The position numbers and the translations under genes were made by a program. Below are positions 27,141 to 35,505 of a stretch of 64,000 bases of DNA, one piece after another. Position 1 is the stretch's first letter; each line of letters starts with the position of its first letter. Source of the DNA: Sphaerisporangium sp. TRM90804 (lineage in GTDB: Bacteria > Actinomycetota > Actinomycetes > Streptosporangiales > Streptosporangiaceae); contig NZ_JARWAC010000009.1 of NCBI RefSeq assembly GCF_029846175.1, positions 62,001 through 126,000 on the forward strand. The letters run 5' to 3'. The notes below the pieces were generated by a model. It was not told the origin of the DNA and ran no database searches. It saw only the letters and a list, made by a program, of their open reading frames with translations.

Positions 27141-29384
27141 CTACCGGGCGGTGCAGGTCACCGCGGCGGGGGCGGTGTTGGCTCCCGACCAGGAACCGTT
27201 GAAGCCGAAGGTGGTGGTGCCGCCCGACGACAGCGCTCCGTTCCAGGACAGGTTGGCCACGGTGACGGCCGCGCCGCTCGCGGTGTGCGAGCCGCCCCAC
27301 AGCTGGGTGATGGTCTGGCCGCTGGGGAAGGTCCACGCGACGGTCCATCCGGTGAGCGCGGAGGCGCCGGTGTTCTTCACCTCCACGCCGGCGCCGAAGC
27401 CGCCCGTCCACTGGTTGGTGACGGTGTAGGTCGCGGTGCAGGCCTTACCGTTGCCGCCAGACGGGGACGGCGACGGCGAAGGACTGGGCGACGGGGACGG
27501 CGACGGGCTGGGCGACGGGGACGGGGACGGGGAAGGAGACGGGCTGGGGTCGGTGCCGCCGGCCTTCTCCGCGGTCCAGGCGCCGACCCAGGCCAGGACC
27601 GCGTTCCAGTTGACGGCGACCTCGTTCACCGACCACGCGTCGATGTCGTCCAGGTAGCACTTCTGCGGGCGGCAGCCGCTGAGGCGCTGCTGGGCGACCG
27701 GGTCCTGCAGGCCGCTGTTGGGGCCGCCGGCCAGGGCGCCGGCCGGTGCGATCGGCAGGGAGGAGTCGATCTGGTTGGCCCAGAACCGGTGGTGGACGTT
27801 GCGGGAGGGCTTGTCGCCGTAACCGGTGATGTAGGAGTAGCCCATCGGGTTGCGGCCGAGCTCATACGCCATCGTCTCGAACACCCCGGTGCGGAACCGC
27901 TCGGCGCCGGTGAAGTCGTGGGCCAGGGCCAGCAGGACGGCGTTGTTGAGGATCAGGTTGTTGGACCCCCAGATGTAGCCGCCGCCGGGCGGCTGGAAGG
28001 GCACCGGGTAGCCCTGGCCGCGCATCACGTTCAGCAGGCCGTCGGCGGCTGAGACGAAGGAGGCGCGCAACTGCTGGCCGATGGAGGAGGTCAGGCCGTT
28101 GGGCACCAGCGCCAGGGTGATGTCGCCCAGACTGCCGACCTCCGACCACTGGGCGCCCTCGTTCGTGAAGCTGCGCCCGTAGTACAGCGAGGAGGACGTC
28201 AGGTCGGTGCGGTAGGCCTGCTTGCCGGTGGTGGCGTACAGCTCGGCGGCGGCCCAGTAGAACTCGTCGGTCACCTTCGTGTCGGCGTAGGAGCCGCCGC
28301 CGGTGTCGTCGGAGGCCGGGGCGAGCCGCGAGGGGTTGGCCTTGGCCGCCGTGTACGCCTTCTCCGCCGCGGTCAGGCATCGGGCGGAGAACGCGGAGTC
28401 GACGGACGCCCACACCCGGGCGCACTGGGCGGCCGCGGCGGCCAGGTTCAAGGTGGCGGTGGTGGAGGGCGCCGACAGCACCCGGGCCTGGGGGTCCTGG
28501 GCGGGCAGCAGCGGCAGCCCGGTCCAGTTGGCGTCGTGGATCTTGTGGTGGGCCATGCCGGCCAGCGGGCGGCCGTCGGGGACCTGCATCTTCAGCATGA
28601 AGTCGATCTCCCAGCGGGCCTCGTCCAGGATGTCGGGCACGCCGTTGCCGCGCTCGGGGATGGACAGGGTGCCGTCGGCGAAGGCGCCACGGTCGGCGCC
28701 GGGGATGTTGGCGGCCCGCTCGTAGGCGTTGACCAGCTGCCAGGCGGACATGCCGCCGTTGATCACGTACTTGCCGTGGTCGCCGGCGTCGTACCAGCCG
28801 CCGCGCACGTCCAGCCGGTAGCCGCAGTCGCTGCGGCAGGGCACGTTGTTGTCGCCCTGGTTGGGGGAGACGTTGAGGTGGCCCGCGGCGCGGGCGTACT
28901 GGGCGCCACCGGCGTACTGGGAGGTGATCGCGATGCCGCTGCGCTGGTGGTAGAAGAACGCCAGCGCGTCGTGGGGCAGCTTCTTCCAGGCGGCGGTGCC
29001 GATGTCGAAGGGGTGGCTGGACTCGTTGTTCACGGTGAGCACGTAGTTGGTGCCGGTCCCGGTGTAGGACGAGAAGTCGATCTTGTGGACGGAGTCGCCG
29101 GAGGGGGAGTCGGCGCCGAAGACGGTCGTGGTGCCGCCGGCCACCACCTGGTCGGAGCCGTCCAGCAGGCTCCAGGCCAGCGGTGATCCCGAGCTGCTGA
29201 TCACGGTCGCCTGCTTGGCCGCACCGGGCGCGTAGGCGGCCTGGTTGACCTTGATGTTCTGGCCGAGCGCCGGTCGGGCGACGGCGTGGGCGCTTCGTGT
29301 GGTGGCGAGCGCGGTGATCGATGCCGCGGCCAGGGCTGCGGCCAGCGCCGCCGCCGATAGCCGCATCCGGCCTGACGTGTTCAC
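27141..29384 (-). CDS. Secreted GH9 cellulase with Ig-like domain and C-terminal CBM2
   Basis: 747 residues from GTG 29384, preceded by GGGAGG. Order: signal peptide (about 1-37, Ala-rich core), CelD-type Ig-like domain (40-128), GH9 (alpha/alpha)6 catalytic domain (135-610) with GGWYDAGDHGKYV (catalytic-base D199 and D202), NPMGYSYITGYGDKP, and SVNEVAVNWN (acid E near 590), a Pro-Ser repeat linker (611-647), and a CBM2 (648-747) with its terminal disulfide cysteines and surface Trp residues. An endo- or processive glucanase acting outside the cell on cellulose. Divergent from the LacI gene, its likely regulator. Together they sit between two copies of the lysR/bla control region. Confidence 0.93.
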   Translation of the reverse strand: MNTSGRMRLSAAALAAALAAASITALATTRSAHAVARPALGQNIKVNQAAYAPGAAKQATVISSSGSPLAWSLLDGSDQVVAGGTTTVFGADSPSGDSVHKIDFSSYTGTGTNYVLTVNNESSHPFDIGTAAWKKLPHDALAFFYHQRSGIAITSQYAGGAQYARAAGHLNVSPNQGDNNVPCRSDCGYRLDVRGGWYDAGDHGKYVINGGMSAWQLVNAYERAANIPGADRGAFADGTLSIPERGNGVPDILDEARWEIDFMLKMQVPDGRPLAGMAHHKIHDANWTGLPLLPAQDPQARVLSAPSTTATLNLAAAAAQCARVWASVDSAFSARCLTAAEKAYTAAKANPSRLAPASDDTGGGSYADTKVTDEFYWAAAELYATTGKQAYRTDLTSSSLYYGRSFTNEGAQWSEVGSLGDITLALVPNGLTSSIGQQLRASFVSAADGLLNVMRGQGYPVPFQPPGGGYIWGSNNLILNNAVLLALAHDFTGAERFRTGVFETMAYELGRNPMGYSYITGYGDKPSRNVHHRFWANQIDSSLPIAPAGALAGGPNSGLQDPVAQQRLSGCRPQKCYLDDIDAWSVNEVAVNWNAVLAWVGAWTAEKAGGTDPSPSPSPSPSPSPSPSPSPSPSPSPSPSPSGGNGKACTATYTVTNQWTGGFGAGVEVKNTGASALTGWTVAWTFPSGQTITQLWGGSHTASGAAVTVANLSWNGALSSGGTTTFGFNGSWSGANTAPAAVTCTAR

Positions 29385-29552
29385 GTGGAGTCCTCCCGAC
29401 CGTGCTGCATGGGCTTCGCATCTTGGAACCCGCAGACCGAAAGAGACAGCCGCCGCCGTCGAAGAAAGGATTTCGTGCAGCTCAGAGCGGTGTTTCCGCT
29501 GAATGATTCTGTAATTTTCAAGGGGGTTTCCGGTGATCCGTAGAATCTCGGC
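29385..29552. promoter_or_regulatory. Divergent promoter region of cellulase and lacI genes
   Basis: 168 bases, clearly richer in A/T than the surroundings. GAAAGGATTTC (29464-29474) has GAAA/TTTC arms as in some actinomycete LacI-family operators; the classical CelR/CebR 14-bp palindrome TGGGAGCGCTCCCA is not present. Operator assignment is tentative. Confidence 0.4.
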
Positions 29553-30596
29553 GTGACCGCTTCCCCCCGTCCCCGCCAGGAGGTCACGCTCGCGCACATC
29601 GCCAAGCTGGCCGGCGTGTCCGCCCCGACCGTCTCCAAGGTCATCAACGGCCATCCCGGGGTGGCCAGCGGCACCCGTCGCCGGATCGAGGATCTGGTCA
29701 AGGAGCACGGCTGGCGGCGCCGGCCGGATACCACCGAGTCCAGCGCGGTCGTGGAGGTCGTCTTCGAGTCCCTGGACAGCCTGTGGGCGCTGGAGCTGAT
29801 CCGGGGCATGGACGAGGTCGCCCAGGCTTATGGCATCGTCGTGGGGCTGACCGACATGCGCGGGCGGCGCTCCCCCCACCCGGGCTGGATCGACCGGGTG
29901 CTCGCTCTGCGCCCGGTCGGGGTGATCGCGGTCTCGGCCGACATCGGCGAGCGGCAGCGCGCCCGGCTGGCCAGCCGCTCCATCTCCCTGATCGCCCTGG
30001 ATCCGCGCGGCGAGCCCGACCATGGCGTCCCCTCGGTGGGAGCGACGAACTGGAACGGCGGCCTCTGCGCGACCCGCCACCTGCTGGAGCTGGGGCACCG
30101 CCGGATCGCCATGGTCAACGGCCCCGGCACGCTGATGTGCTGCCGGGCCCGTCTGGACGGCTACCGCGCCGCGATGGACGCCGCCGGCGTCCCCGTCGAT
30201 CCCGCCCTGGTGCGCACCGGCCCGCTGTACGTGGACGGCGGCCGGACGCAGGGAAGGGCGCTGCTGGAGCTGCCCGAGCCGCCGACGGCCGTCTTCGCCG
30301 CCAACGACCTGCAGGCGCTGGGGGTCTACCAGGCGGCGCACCGGGCCGGGCTGCGCGTCCCGGAGGACCTGAGCGTCGTCGGGTTCGACGACCTGCCGCT
30401 GGCCCTGTGGGCCGACCCGCCGATGACCACCGTGTGCCAGCCCCTGCGGAAGATGGGCACCGCCGCCGCCGAGATGGTGATGACCCTGGCCTCCGGCGGG
30501 GTGCTGGCCGAGGACCGGGTGGAGCTGGCCACCCGCCTGGAGGTGCGCTCCAGCACCGCCGCCCCGGCCCGGCCGCATCAGCCTGGCCACCACTGA
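29553..30596 (+). CDS. LacI-family repressor, likely controls the cellulase
   Basis: 347 residues, GTG start. HTH EVTLAHIAKLAGVSAPTVSK (10-29) and hinge VINGHPGVASGTRRRIEDL; the periplasmic-binding-protein-like effector domain has the usual NDLQALGVYQAAHRAGLRVP and LSVVGFDDLPLALWADPP segments. Such regulators sense cello- or xylo-oligosaccharides in actinomycetes. Divergent orientation to the GH9 gene supports that role. Confidence 0.88.
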   Translation: MTASPRPRQEVTLAHIAKLAGVSAPTVSKVINGHPGVASGTRRRIEDLVKEHGWRRRPDTTESSAVVEVVFESLDSLWALELIRGMDEVAQAYGIVVGLTDMRGRRSPHPGWIDRVLALRPVGVIAVSADIGERQRARLASRSISLIALDPRGEPDHGVPSVGATNWNGGLCATRHLLELGHRRIAMVNGPGTLMCCRARLDGYRAAMDAAGVPVDPALVRTGPLYVDGGRTQGRALLELPEPPTAVFAANDLQALGVYQAAHRAGLRVPEDLSVVGFDDLPLALWADPPMTTVCQPLRKMGTAAAEMVMTLASGGVLAEDRVELATRLEVRSSTAAPARPHQPGHH

Positions 30597-30680
30597 GACG
30601 GGGCCTTCTCAAGAGCCGGCCCGCCCGGTGCCGCCCACCGCTCCCGCTCGACCCGGGCCTGACCCGAGGCGGCAGCGACT

Positions 30681-30750
30681 ATGCCATTTCAGCATGAACC
30701 CCGCCGTTTGCGTCTTTGACGGTATTGATCGCCGACGCAAGACTGCCCGT
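30681..30750. promoter_or_regulatory. LysR/beta-lactamase control region, copy 2
   Basis: Same orientation as copy 1 (26994-27063). TATGCCATTTCAGCAT is identical in both, including the T-N11-A motif; the following 54 bases differ mainly by transitions. It ends 30 bases before the beta-lactamase start. TTTGACGG is conserved here too. Confidence 0.75.
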
Positions 30751-30780
30751 CGTACAGGTCCTCTAGGGGAAGGCCTCACC

Positions 30781-31752
30781 ATGCCCACCCGGATTCTCCA
30801 CCGCGCCGCGCTCTCGGCGGCGTTGACCACCCTGGCGTTCGTCCCGCTGACGGGCGTCGCCGCGAGCGGCCACGCGCTCACCGCCCCGCCGGGCACGACC
30901 CTGACGCCGCCGGCGGCGGCGCCGGTGACGACGGCGCCCTCGCGAGCCCATCGGGCCGTCAAGGAGCTGCGCGCGCTGGAGGCGTCCTTCGCCGGCCGCA
31001 TCGGCGCCTACGCCGTGGACACCGGAACCGGGAAGACGGTCGCGTACCGGTCGGGCGAGCGGTTCCCGATGCTGTCGACCTTCAAGGCGATGGCCGCCGC
31101 GGCCGTGCTGCACAGGGCGCGCACCTCCGAACCCGGCCTGATGGACAAGGTCGTGCGCTGGACCGCCGCCGAGCTGCAGGAGCACTCCCCGGTCACCGAG
31201 AAGCACGTCGAGGACGGGATGACCGTCTCGGCGCTGTGCGAGGCGGCCATCACCCAGAGCGACAACACCGCGGCCAACATGCTGCTCAAGCAGCTCGGCG
31301 GCCCGGCAGGCATGACCGCCTACCTCCGCACGCTCAAGGACACCCGCTCCCGGCTGGACCGGTGGGAGACCGAGCTGAACGACTGGAGCCCCAAGGAGAA
31401 GCGCGACACCACCACGCCCGCGGCCATGGGCGGCGACCTGCGCGCGGTGACGGTGGGACACGCGCTCACCGCCAAGGACCGGCACCGCCTGAACGCCTGG
31501 CTGATCGCCAACCAGACCGGTGACGCCAGGATCCGCGCGGGCCTGCCCAAGACCTGGAAGATCGGCGACAAGACCGGCACGAGCTCGCGGTACGGCTCGG
31601 GCAACGACATCGCGGTCGTCTGGCCCGGCAGGGCGACCGCCCCGATCATCATGGCGATCTACACCAACCGCCGGTCCGCGACCGCCCCCGTGGCCGACAG
31701 GGTGATCGCCGACACCGCCACCATCCTCGCCCGGGGCCTCGGCAGGCTCTGA
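30781..31752 (+). CDS. Class A beta-lactamase
   Basis: 323 residues, ATG 30781 after GGGGAAGG. Signal peptide (about 1-32), then the complete class A set: STFK (S99, K102), SDN (160-162), ETELN (E196 as general base, N200), KTGT (263-266). The mature part is of normal length (about 275). Exported enzyme hydrolysing beta-lactams. Its promoter region is a near copy of that of the lysR gene 3.7 kb away, suggesting LysR control. Subclass and spectrum cannot be read by eye. Confidence 0.92.
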   Translation: MPTRILHRAALSAALTTLAFVPLTGVAASGHALTAPPGTTLTPPAAAPVTTAPSRAHRAVKELRALEASFAGRIGAYAVDTGTGKTVAYRSGERFPMLSTFKAMAAAAVLHRARTSEPGLMDKVVRWTAAELQEHSPVTEKHVEDGMTVSALCEAAITQSDNTAANMLLKQLGGPAGMTAYLRTLKDTRSRLDRWETELNDWSPKEKRDTTTPAAMGGDLRAVTVGHALTAKDRHRLNAWLIANQTGDARIRAGLPKTWKIGDKTGTSSRYGSGNDIAVVWPGRATAPIIMAIYTNRRSATAPVADRVIADTATILARGLGRL

Positions 31753-31759
31753 GCCCTCC

Positions 31760-31785
31760 CCCGGCCGCCTGACCAGGCGGCCGGG
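31760..31785 (+). terminator. Strong hairpin after the beta-lactamase
   Basis: CCCGGCCGCCTG (31760-31771) pairs perfectly with CAGGCGGCCGGG (31774-31785) with a two-base centre, eight bases after the stop. Very stable; factor-independent termination without a T tract is plausible. Confidence 0.7.
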
Positions 31786-31857
31786 TACACTACGCATGTA
31801 TCACGTGACTGCGGGTGGTCAGTCCCGGGATTCCCCGGCTACCGGCGAGGAGCGCCA

Positions 31858-32967
31858 ATGGCCACCAGTGATCAGCGTCGGCCGGAGATCGTCGTCGGAC
31901 TCGTGGCGACCCCACCGGACTACCCGGCCCAGGTGGTCGCGCGGCTCACCGCCGAGTTGGCCGACCGGCTCGCCGAGCGGGTGGACGCGGACGTGCGGTG
32001 GATCGTCCGGGAAGGCTGGGGTGAAGTGGCGCCGCGCCGCGACGGCGGCGTCGAGGCGCTACTCGACGATCTCGCCCGCCGGCGCGCCGACGCCCGGTGG
32101 GACGTCGCGATCTGCCTGACCGACCTGCCGCTGCACACCAAGCGGGTGCCGCTGGTCGCGCAGGCGTCCGCCCGGCGCCGGGTCGCGATGGTGTCCTTGC
32201 CCGCGCTCGGGCTGGGCCAGCTGCGAGCGGTCCGCGCAGCCATTCCGGGTCTCGTGGGCCGGGTACTCACCGACGCCTCCGACGAGCGGGTGCCGCCGGC
32301 CGGTTGGGCACTGGCCGAGCTGTCCGGCCAGGTTGCCGCCATTCACCGGGTGGTCGGCGGGGCTGACGCCGGGGAACTGGGCTACGTCGCCTCGCGGCTG
32401 ATCGGCCGGGTGCGGCTGGTGACCGGAATGGTCCGGGCCAACCGCCCGGGACGCGCCCTGCTGGGCCTGTCCAAACTGCTGGTCGGCGCCTTCGGCACGG
32501 CCGCGTTCGCGCTCACCACCGACACCATCTGGCAGATGGGCGATGCGCTCGGCGGACTCCGCCTCACCGTGGTCATGCTTCTCGGGCTGACCGGGCTGGT
32601 GGCCTGGCTGATCGTCGCGCACGACCTGTGGAAGAAACCGGACCGGGAGACACCGGCTGAGCTGGCCCGGCTGTTCAACCTGGGCACGGTCCTCACCCTC
32701 ACCCTGGCCACCACGGTGTCCTATCTGGTGCTGTTCGCCGGAACGATACTCGCCGCGGCGCTGCTGATCGACACATCCGTGCTGGAACAGACCCTGCAGC
32801 GGCGGGTCGGTGTCACCGACTACCTGATCCTGGCCTGGATCATCAGCTCGCTGGCCACCGTCGGCGGCACGATCGGCTCCGGGCTGGAGGACGAGGAGAC
32901 GGTGCGGGCCGCCGCTTACGGCTACCACCCCGAACCCGGCGGCTGGCGGGACGAGAAGGACGCGTAG
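31858..32967 (+). CDS. Conserved membrane protein of unknown function
   Basis: 369 residues, ATG 31858 after GAGGAG. A soluble N-terminal half of about 200 residues with alternating hydrophobic strands (EIVVGLVATP, WDVAICLTDLPL, RRVAMVSLPALGLG) is followed by four or so membrane helices (about 205-350: LLVGAFGTAAFALTTDTI, VVMLLGLTGLVAWLIVAHDL, LGTVLTLTLATTVSYLVLFA, YLILAWIISSLATVGGTIGS). I recall similar actinomycete proteins only as hypothetical membrane proteins. Slightly different codon use from neighbours is not obvious. Confidence 0.75.
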   Translation: MATSDQRRPEIVVGLVATPPDYPAQVVARLTAELADRLAERVDADVRWIVREGWGEVAPRRDGGVEALLDDLARRRADARWDVAICLTDLPLHTKRVPLVAQASARRRVAMVSLPALGLGQLRAVRAAIPGLVGRVLTDASDERVPPAGWALAELSGQVAAIHRVVGGADAGELGYVASRLIGRVRLVTGMVRANRPGRALLGLSKLLVGAFGTAAFALTTDTIWQMGDALGGLRLTVVMLLGLTGLVAWLIVAHDLWKKPDRETPAELARLFNLGTVLTLTLATTVSYLVLFAGTILAAALLIDTSVLEQTLQRRVGVTDYLILAWIISSLATVGGTIGSGLEDEETVRAAAYGYHPEPGGWRDEKDA

Positions 32968-33034
32968 TTCCCGCCTCGGAACAGGGCTCGTCCGCACTGC
33001 CGGGCGGGAATCACAGAACAGCGCCGCCGGATGG

Positions 33035-33079
33035 ACCCGCATCCGGCCGACACACTCGCCGCGGCGGTCGGATGCGGGT
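33035..33079. terminator. Long-loop hairpin between convergent genes
   Basis: ACCCGCATCCG (33035-33045) pairs perfectly with CGGATGCGGGT (33069-33079), directly before the minus-strand dehydrogenase stop and after the plus-strand membrane gene. Likely two-way terminator. Confidence 0.6.
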
Positions 33080-33084
33080 GGCCG

Positions 33085-34260
33085 TCAAGGTTTGAGGACG
33101 ACCTTCTCGCAGTTGTCCTGCTTGTTCTTGAAGAGCTCGAAGCCGCGTGCCGCCTCGTCGAGCGGCAGCCTGTGGGTGATGATCCGGGTGGGATCGAGCT
33201 CCCCGCGCTCGATGCGCCCCAGCAGCGGCTTCATGTAGCGCTGCACGTGACACTGCCCGGTGCGCAGGGTCAGCGACCGGTTCATCCACGCGCCGGCGGG
33301 GAACTTGTCCAGCAGACCTCCGTAGACGCCGATCACCGAGACCACGCCGCCGCTGCGGCACGACAGGATCGCTTGGCGCAGCGCGTGCGGGCGGTCGGTC
33401 TCCAACCTCACGGCCTGCTTGAGCCGGTCGTACGCGGCGATGTGCGCGCTGCCGTGGGTGGCCTCAAGGCCGACCGCGTCGATGCATTTGTCCGGTCCCC
33501 GGCCACCGGTCAGTTCCAGCAGCCGGGACCGTACGTCGACCTCCTCGAAGTTCACCGGCGTGTGGCCCGCCTGTTCGGCCATCTGCAGCCGGTACGGCTC
33601 CTTGTCGATGGCGATGACCTTCGCGGCGCCGAGCACCCGGGCGCTGTCCATGGCGAACTGGCCGACCGGGCCGGCCCCCCACACCGCCACCACGTCGCTG
33701 GACTGGATGTCGCACATCTCGGCACCCATGTAGCCGGTGGGCAGGATGTCGGAGAGGAACAGCACCTGCTCGTCGGTCAGATCGGACTCGATCTTCAGTG
33801 GACCGACGTCGGCGAACGGCACCCGCGCGTACTGTGCCTGACCGCCCGCGAAGCCGCCGGTCAGATGCGAGTAGCCGAAGAGCCCCGCGACCGGGTGACC
33901 GAACATCCTCTCCGCGATTCCGGCGTTGGGGTTGGAGTTCTCGCAGCAGGAGTACAGCTCGGCGGCGCAGGCGCCGCACGCGCCGCACGCGATCGGGAAC
34001 GGCACGACAACCCGGTCCCCGATGCGCAGCCGATCCGGGTCGACGCCCGGGCCGACCTCGACCACCTCACCCATGAACTCGTGACCCAGGACGTCGCCTT
34101 CCTGCATCGTGGGCACATACCCGTCGACCAGGTGCAGGTCCGAGCCGCAGATCGCGGTGGAGGTGATCCGCACGATGGCATCGCGCTTGTTCAGGATCTT
34201 CGGGTCCGGCACGTCACGGACCTCGACCTTGTTGCGGCCCGCCCAGGTGTTCGCCCTCAC
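33085..34260 (-). CDS. Zinc-dependent alcohol dehydrogenase, formaldehyde dehydrogenase-like subgroup
   Basis: 391 residues from GTG 34260, which overlaps the stop of the upstream SRPBCC gene (GTGA). Catalytic zinc ligands in AICGSDLH and GHEFMGEV, structural zinc cysteines in CGACGACAAELYSCCENSN, and an NAD-binding AVWGAGPVGQFAMD loop near 185. The insertion after the structural zinc and LPTGYMGAEM are typical of glutathione-independent formaldehyde dehydrogenase-type proteins. Cytosolic NAD-dependent oxidation of alcohol or aldehyde adducts; substrate not certain. Confidence 0.85.
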   Translation of the reverse strand: MRANTWAGRNKVEVRDVPDPKILNKRDAIVRITSTAICGSDLHLVDGYVPTMQEGDVLGHEFMGEVVEVGPGVDPDRLRIGDRVVVPFPIACGACGACAAELYSCCENSNPNAGIAERMFGHPVAGLFGYSHLTGGFAGGQAQYARVPFADVGPLKIESDLTDEQVLFLSDILPTGYMGAEMCDIQSSDVVAVWGAGPVGQFAMDSARVLGAAKVIAIDKEPYRLQMAEQAGHTPVNFEEVDVRSRLLELTGGRGPDKCIDAVGLEATHGSAHIAAYDRLKQAVRLETDRPHALRQAILSCRSGGVVSVIGVYGGLLDKFPAGAWMNRSLTLRTGQCHVQRYMKPLLGRIERGELDPTRIITHRLPLDEAARGFELFKNKQDNCEKVVLKP

Positions 34261-34799
34261 TCGTCCGCTCCCTTCACGAGCTCGGAGTCCGACAGCGGTT
34301 GCGCCGGACGCTGCGGGAACTCCTTGCGGGCCCGCTTGCCCCACGGAGCGCCGTCGGACCGGACCACCTCGCCGGTCTCCACCACCTGCTTGAGCCGGCG
34401 CAGGTCGTCGTCGAGCTGCTGGTGCGGTTCCTCGCCGAAGTACTTGGCGATCGCCTTGCCGACCACGCCGCCCGGAATGTCGTACACCAGAACGACGTGT
34501 ACCTCGGTGCTCACACCGTCCGGGGCGGGCATGAACCGGATCGTGCCGGTGTTCGGCACGTCGGCGTCGGCGATCGACCGCCACACGATCTTCTCGTCGG
34601 GCGTCTCGACGACGATCTCCGCGTCCCACTCGACGTTCTGGCCGAACGGGCCGCCGGCGACCCAATGGCTCGTACGGTCACCGGTGGTGCGGACCTCCTC
34701 GAGATGCGCCATGAACGTCGGCAGGTTCTCGAGATGGCGCCAGAACGCGTAGACCTCCGGTACGGGTTTGCGAATGGTCGTCGTGGCCGTCAGCTCCAT
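34257..34799 (-). CDS. SRPBCC (START-like) family protein
   Basis: 180 residues, ATG 34799 after GGGGAGG. Begins with TIRKPVPEVYAFWRHLENLP, the polyketide cyclase/dehydrase-like signature, then MAHLEEVRTTGDRTSHWV; a hydrophobic-ligand binding fold. The C-terminal tail (about 140-180) is basic and unstructured. Coupled by overlap to the dehydrogenase behind it and to a tiny gene in front, a common actinomycete pairing whose substrate is unknown. Confidence 0.8.
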   Translation of the reverse strand: MELTATTTIRKPVPEVYAFWRHLENLPTFMAHLEEVRTTGDRTSHWVAGGPFGQNVEWDAEIVVETPDEKIVWRSIADADVPNTGTIRFMPAPDGVSTEVHVVLVYDIPGGVVGKAIAKYFGEEPHQQLDDDLRRLKQVVETGEVVRSDGAPWGKRARKEFPQRPAQPLSDSELVKGADE

Positions 34800-34963
34800 G
34801 GATCCTCCCCGTGTTCGCCCCGCACCGCCGGCACGGAGTCGATCTCCTTCGCCCGCGTAGCCGGCACGTCGGTCAGCAGGTCCACCACCGTGATGCCGAC
34901 GACAACGCCGGTGACACCGACAGGCCGCCGCAGAATGCGCTCGCCACGATGGGCGATGGCCAT
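34790..34963 (-). CDS. Small protein with one membrane segment, coupled to the SRPBCC gene
   Basis: 57 residues from ATG 34963. One hydrophobic segment (VGVTGVVVGITVVDLLTDV) follows a basic start (RGERILRRP), and the tail is acidic. Its stop overlaps the first codons of the SRPBCC gene by ten bases, which supports a real coupled gene. No clear ribosome site, and family not recognised; it could also be the 3' end of a longer decayed gene. Confidence 0.45.
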   Translation of the reverse strand: MAIAHRGERILRRPVGVTGVVVGITVVDLLTDVPATRAKEIDSVPAVRGEHGEDPWS

Positions 34964-35099
34964 CCGAGCGCGGTCACGTTCACCGCGTCCCCCCCGGTGC
35001 GGCTGATTCAAGCTGTGGATACCCCTCGGGATGCCACCCCACCCGCCAACCGACCGCCGCCTGGGTTGCGCACCGTCCCGGGCCGCCGCATCACGGCGT

Positions 35100-35143
35100 C
35101 TCCTGCGACGAGCCGCCGCCGCGGCGGCGGCTCGTCGCAGGAG
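35100..35143. repeat. Perfect 44-bp palindrome without loop
   Basis: Positions 35100-35121 (CTCCTGCGACGAGCCGCC plus GCCG) are the exact reverse complement of 35122-35143, with no spacer. It begins 16 bases past the point at which the sigma-factor remnant loses its reading match. Could form a cruciform in DNA or a terminator-like hairpin in RNA. Confidence 0.9.
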
Positions 35144-35157
35144 CAGGGTGCGCTCGC

Positions 35158-35491
35158 GCCGGTTGAGTTCCACCACCGGCGACGGCGCGAGCTGGCAGAG
35201 AGCGTCGTACAGGGAGAGGACGGCTTGCCAGTCGGTGTCCTGGAACCGGGGCGCGCGGGCGTGGCAGGCCGCGATGGCCGCCTGCACGGGGCCGAGCGGC
35301 CCGCGCAGGCTCTTGGCGCGCCCCAGGGCGGCCGGCCCGTGTCCCACCAGGGTGCGGTCCCAGCGCGAGCGGTCCTGGTGGCCCGCCAGTTCGGCGCGGA
35401 CCTCGGCGGGGGTGCGGTCCCGGCGCGAGCGGTCCTGGTCTTGGAACAGGATCGGCTCGCCGTCGGGGCCGAGCGCCCGCCCTTTCGACAC
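35158..35491 (-). pseudogene. Remnant of an ECF sigma factor gene (DUF6596/SigI-like group)
   Basis: The minus strand encodes GPVQAAIAACHARAPRFQDT, DWQAVLSLYDALCQLAPSP and VVELNR, the conserved C-terminal helical domain of this ECF group, preceded by two copies of QDRSRxDRT. The whole sigma2/sigma4 part is missing, and the reading match ends after ELNR where intact proteins go on with AVAV. A 60-base tandem duplication (29-base repeats at 35351-35379 and 35411-35439, one mismatch) has further disrupted it. Confidence 0.7.
35351..35439. repeat. Direct repeat inside the sigma-factor remnant
   Basis: GGTGCGGTCC(C)-GCGCGAGCGGTCCTGGT-type units of 29 bases at 35351-35379 and 35411-35439 differ at one base (A/G), exactly 60 bases apart, keeping frame. 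They encode the duplicated QDRSR(W/R)DRT motif. Confidence 0.8.
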
Positions 35492-35505
35492 GACCGGCAG
35501 CCGGC

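Noticed and set aside
29385-30593. Extension of the cellulase frame to 1150 residues through the lacI gene
   Set aside because: The extension is antisense to a clear LacI repressor, and the signal peptide plus GGGAGG ribosome site fix the start at GTG 29384.
27141-30596. Composite transposon around the cellulase genes
   Set aside because: The flanking repeats are regulatory sequence at ~80% identity; no transposase, integrase or terminal inverted repeats were seen.
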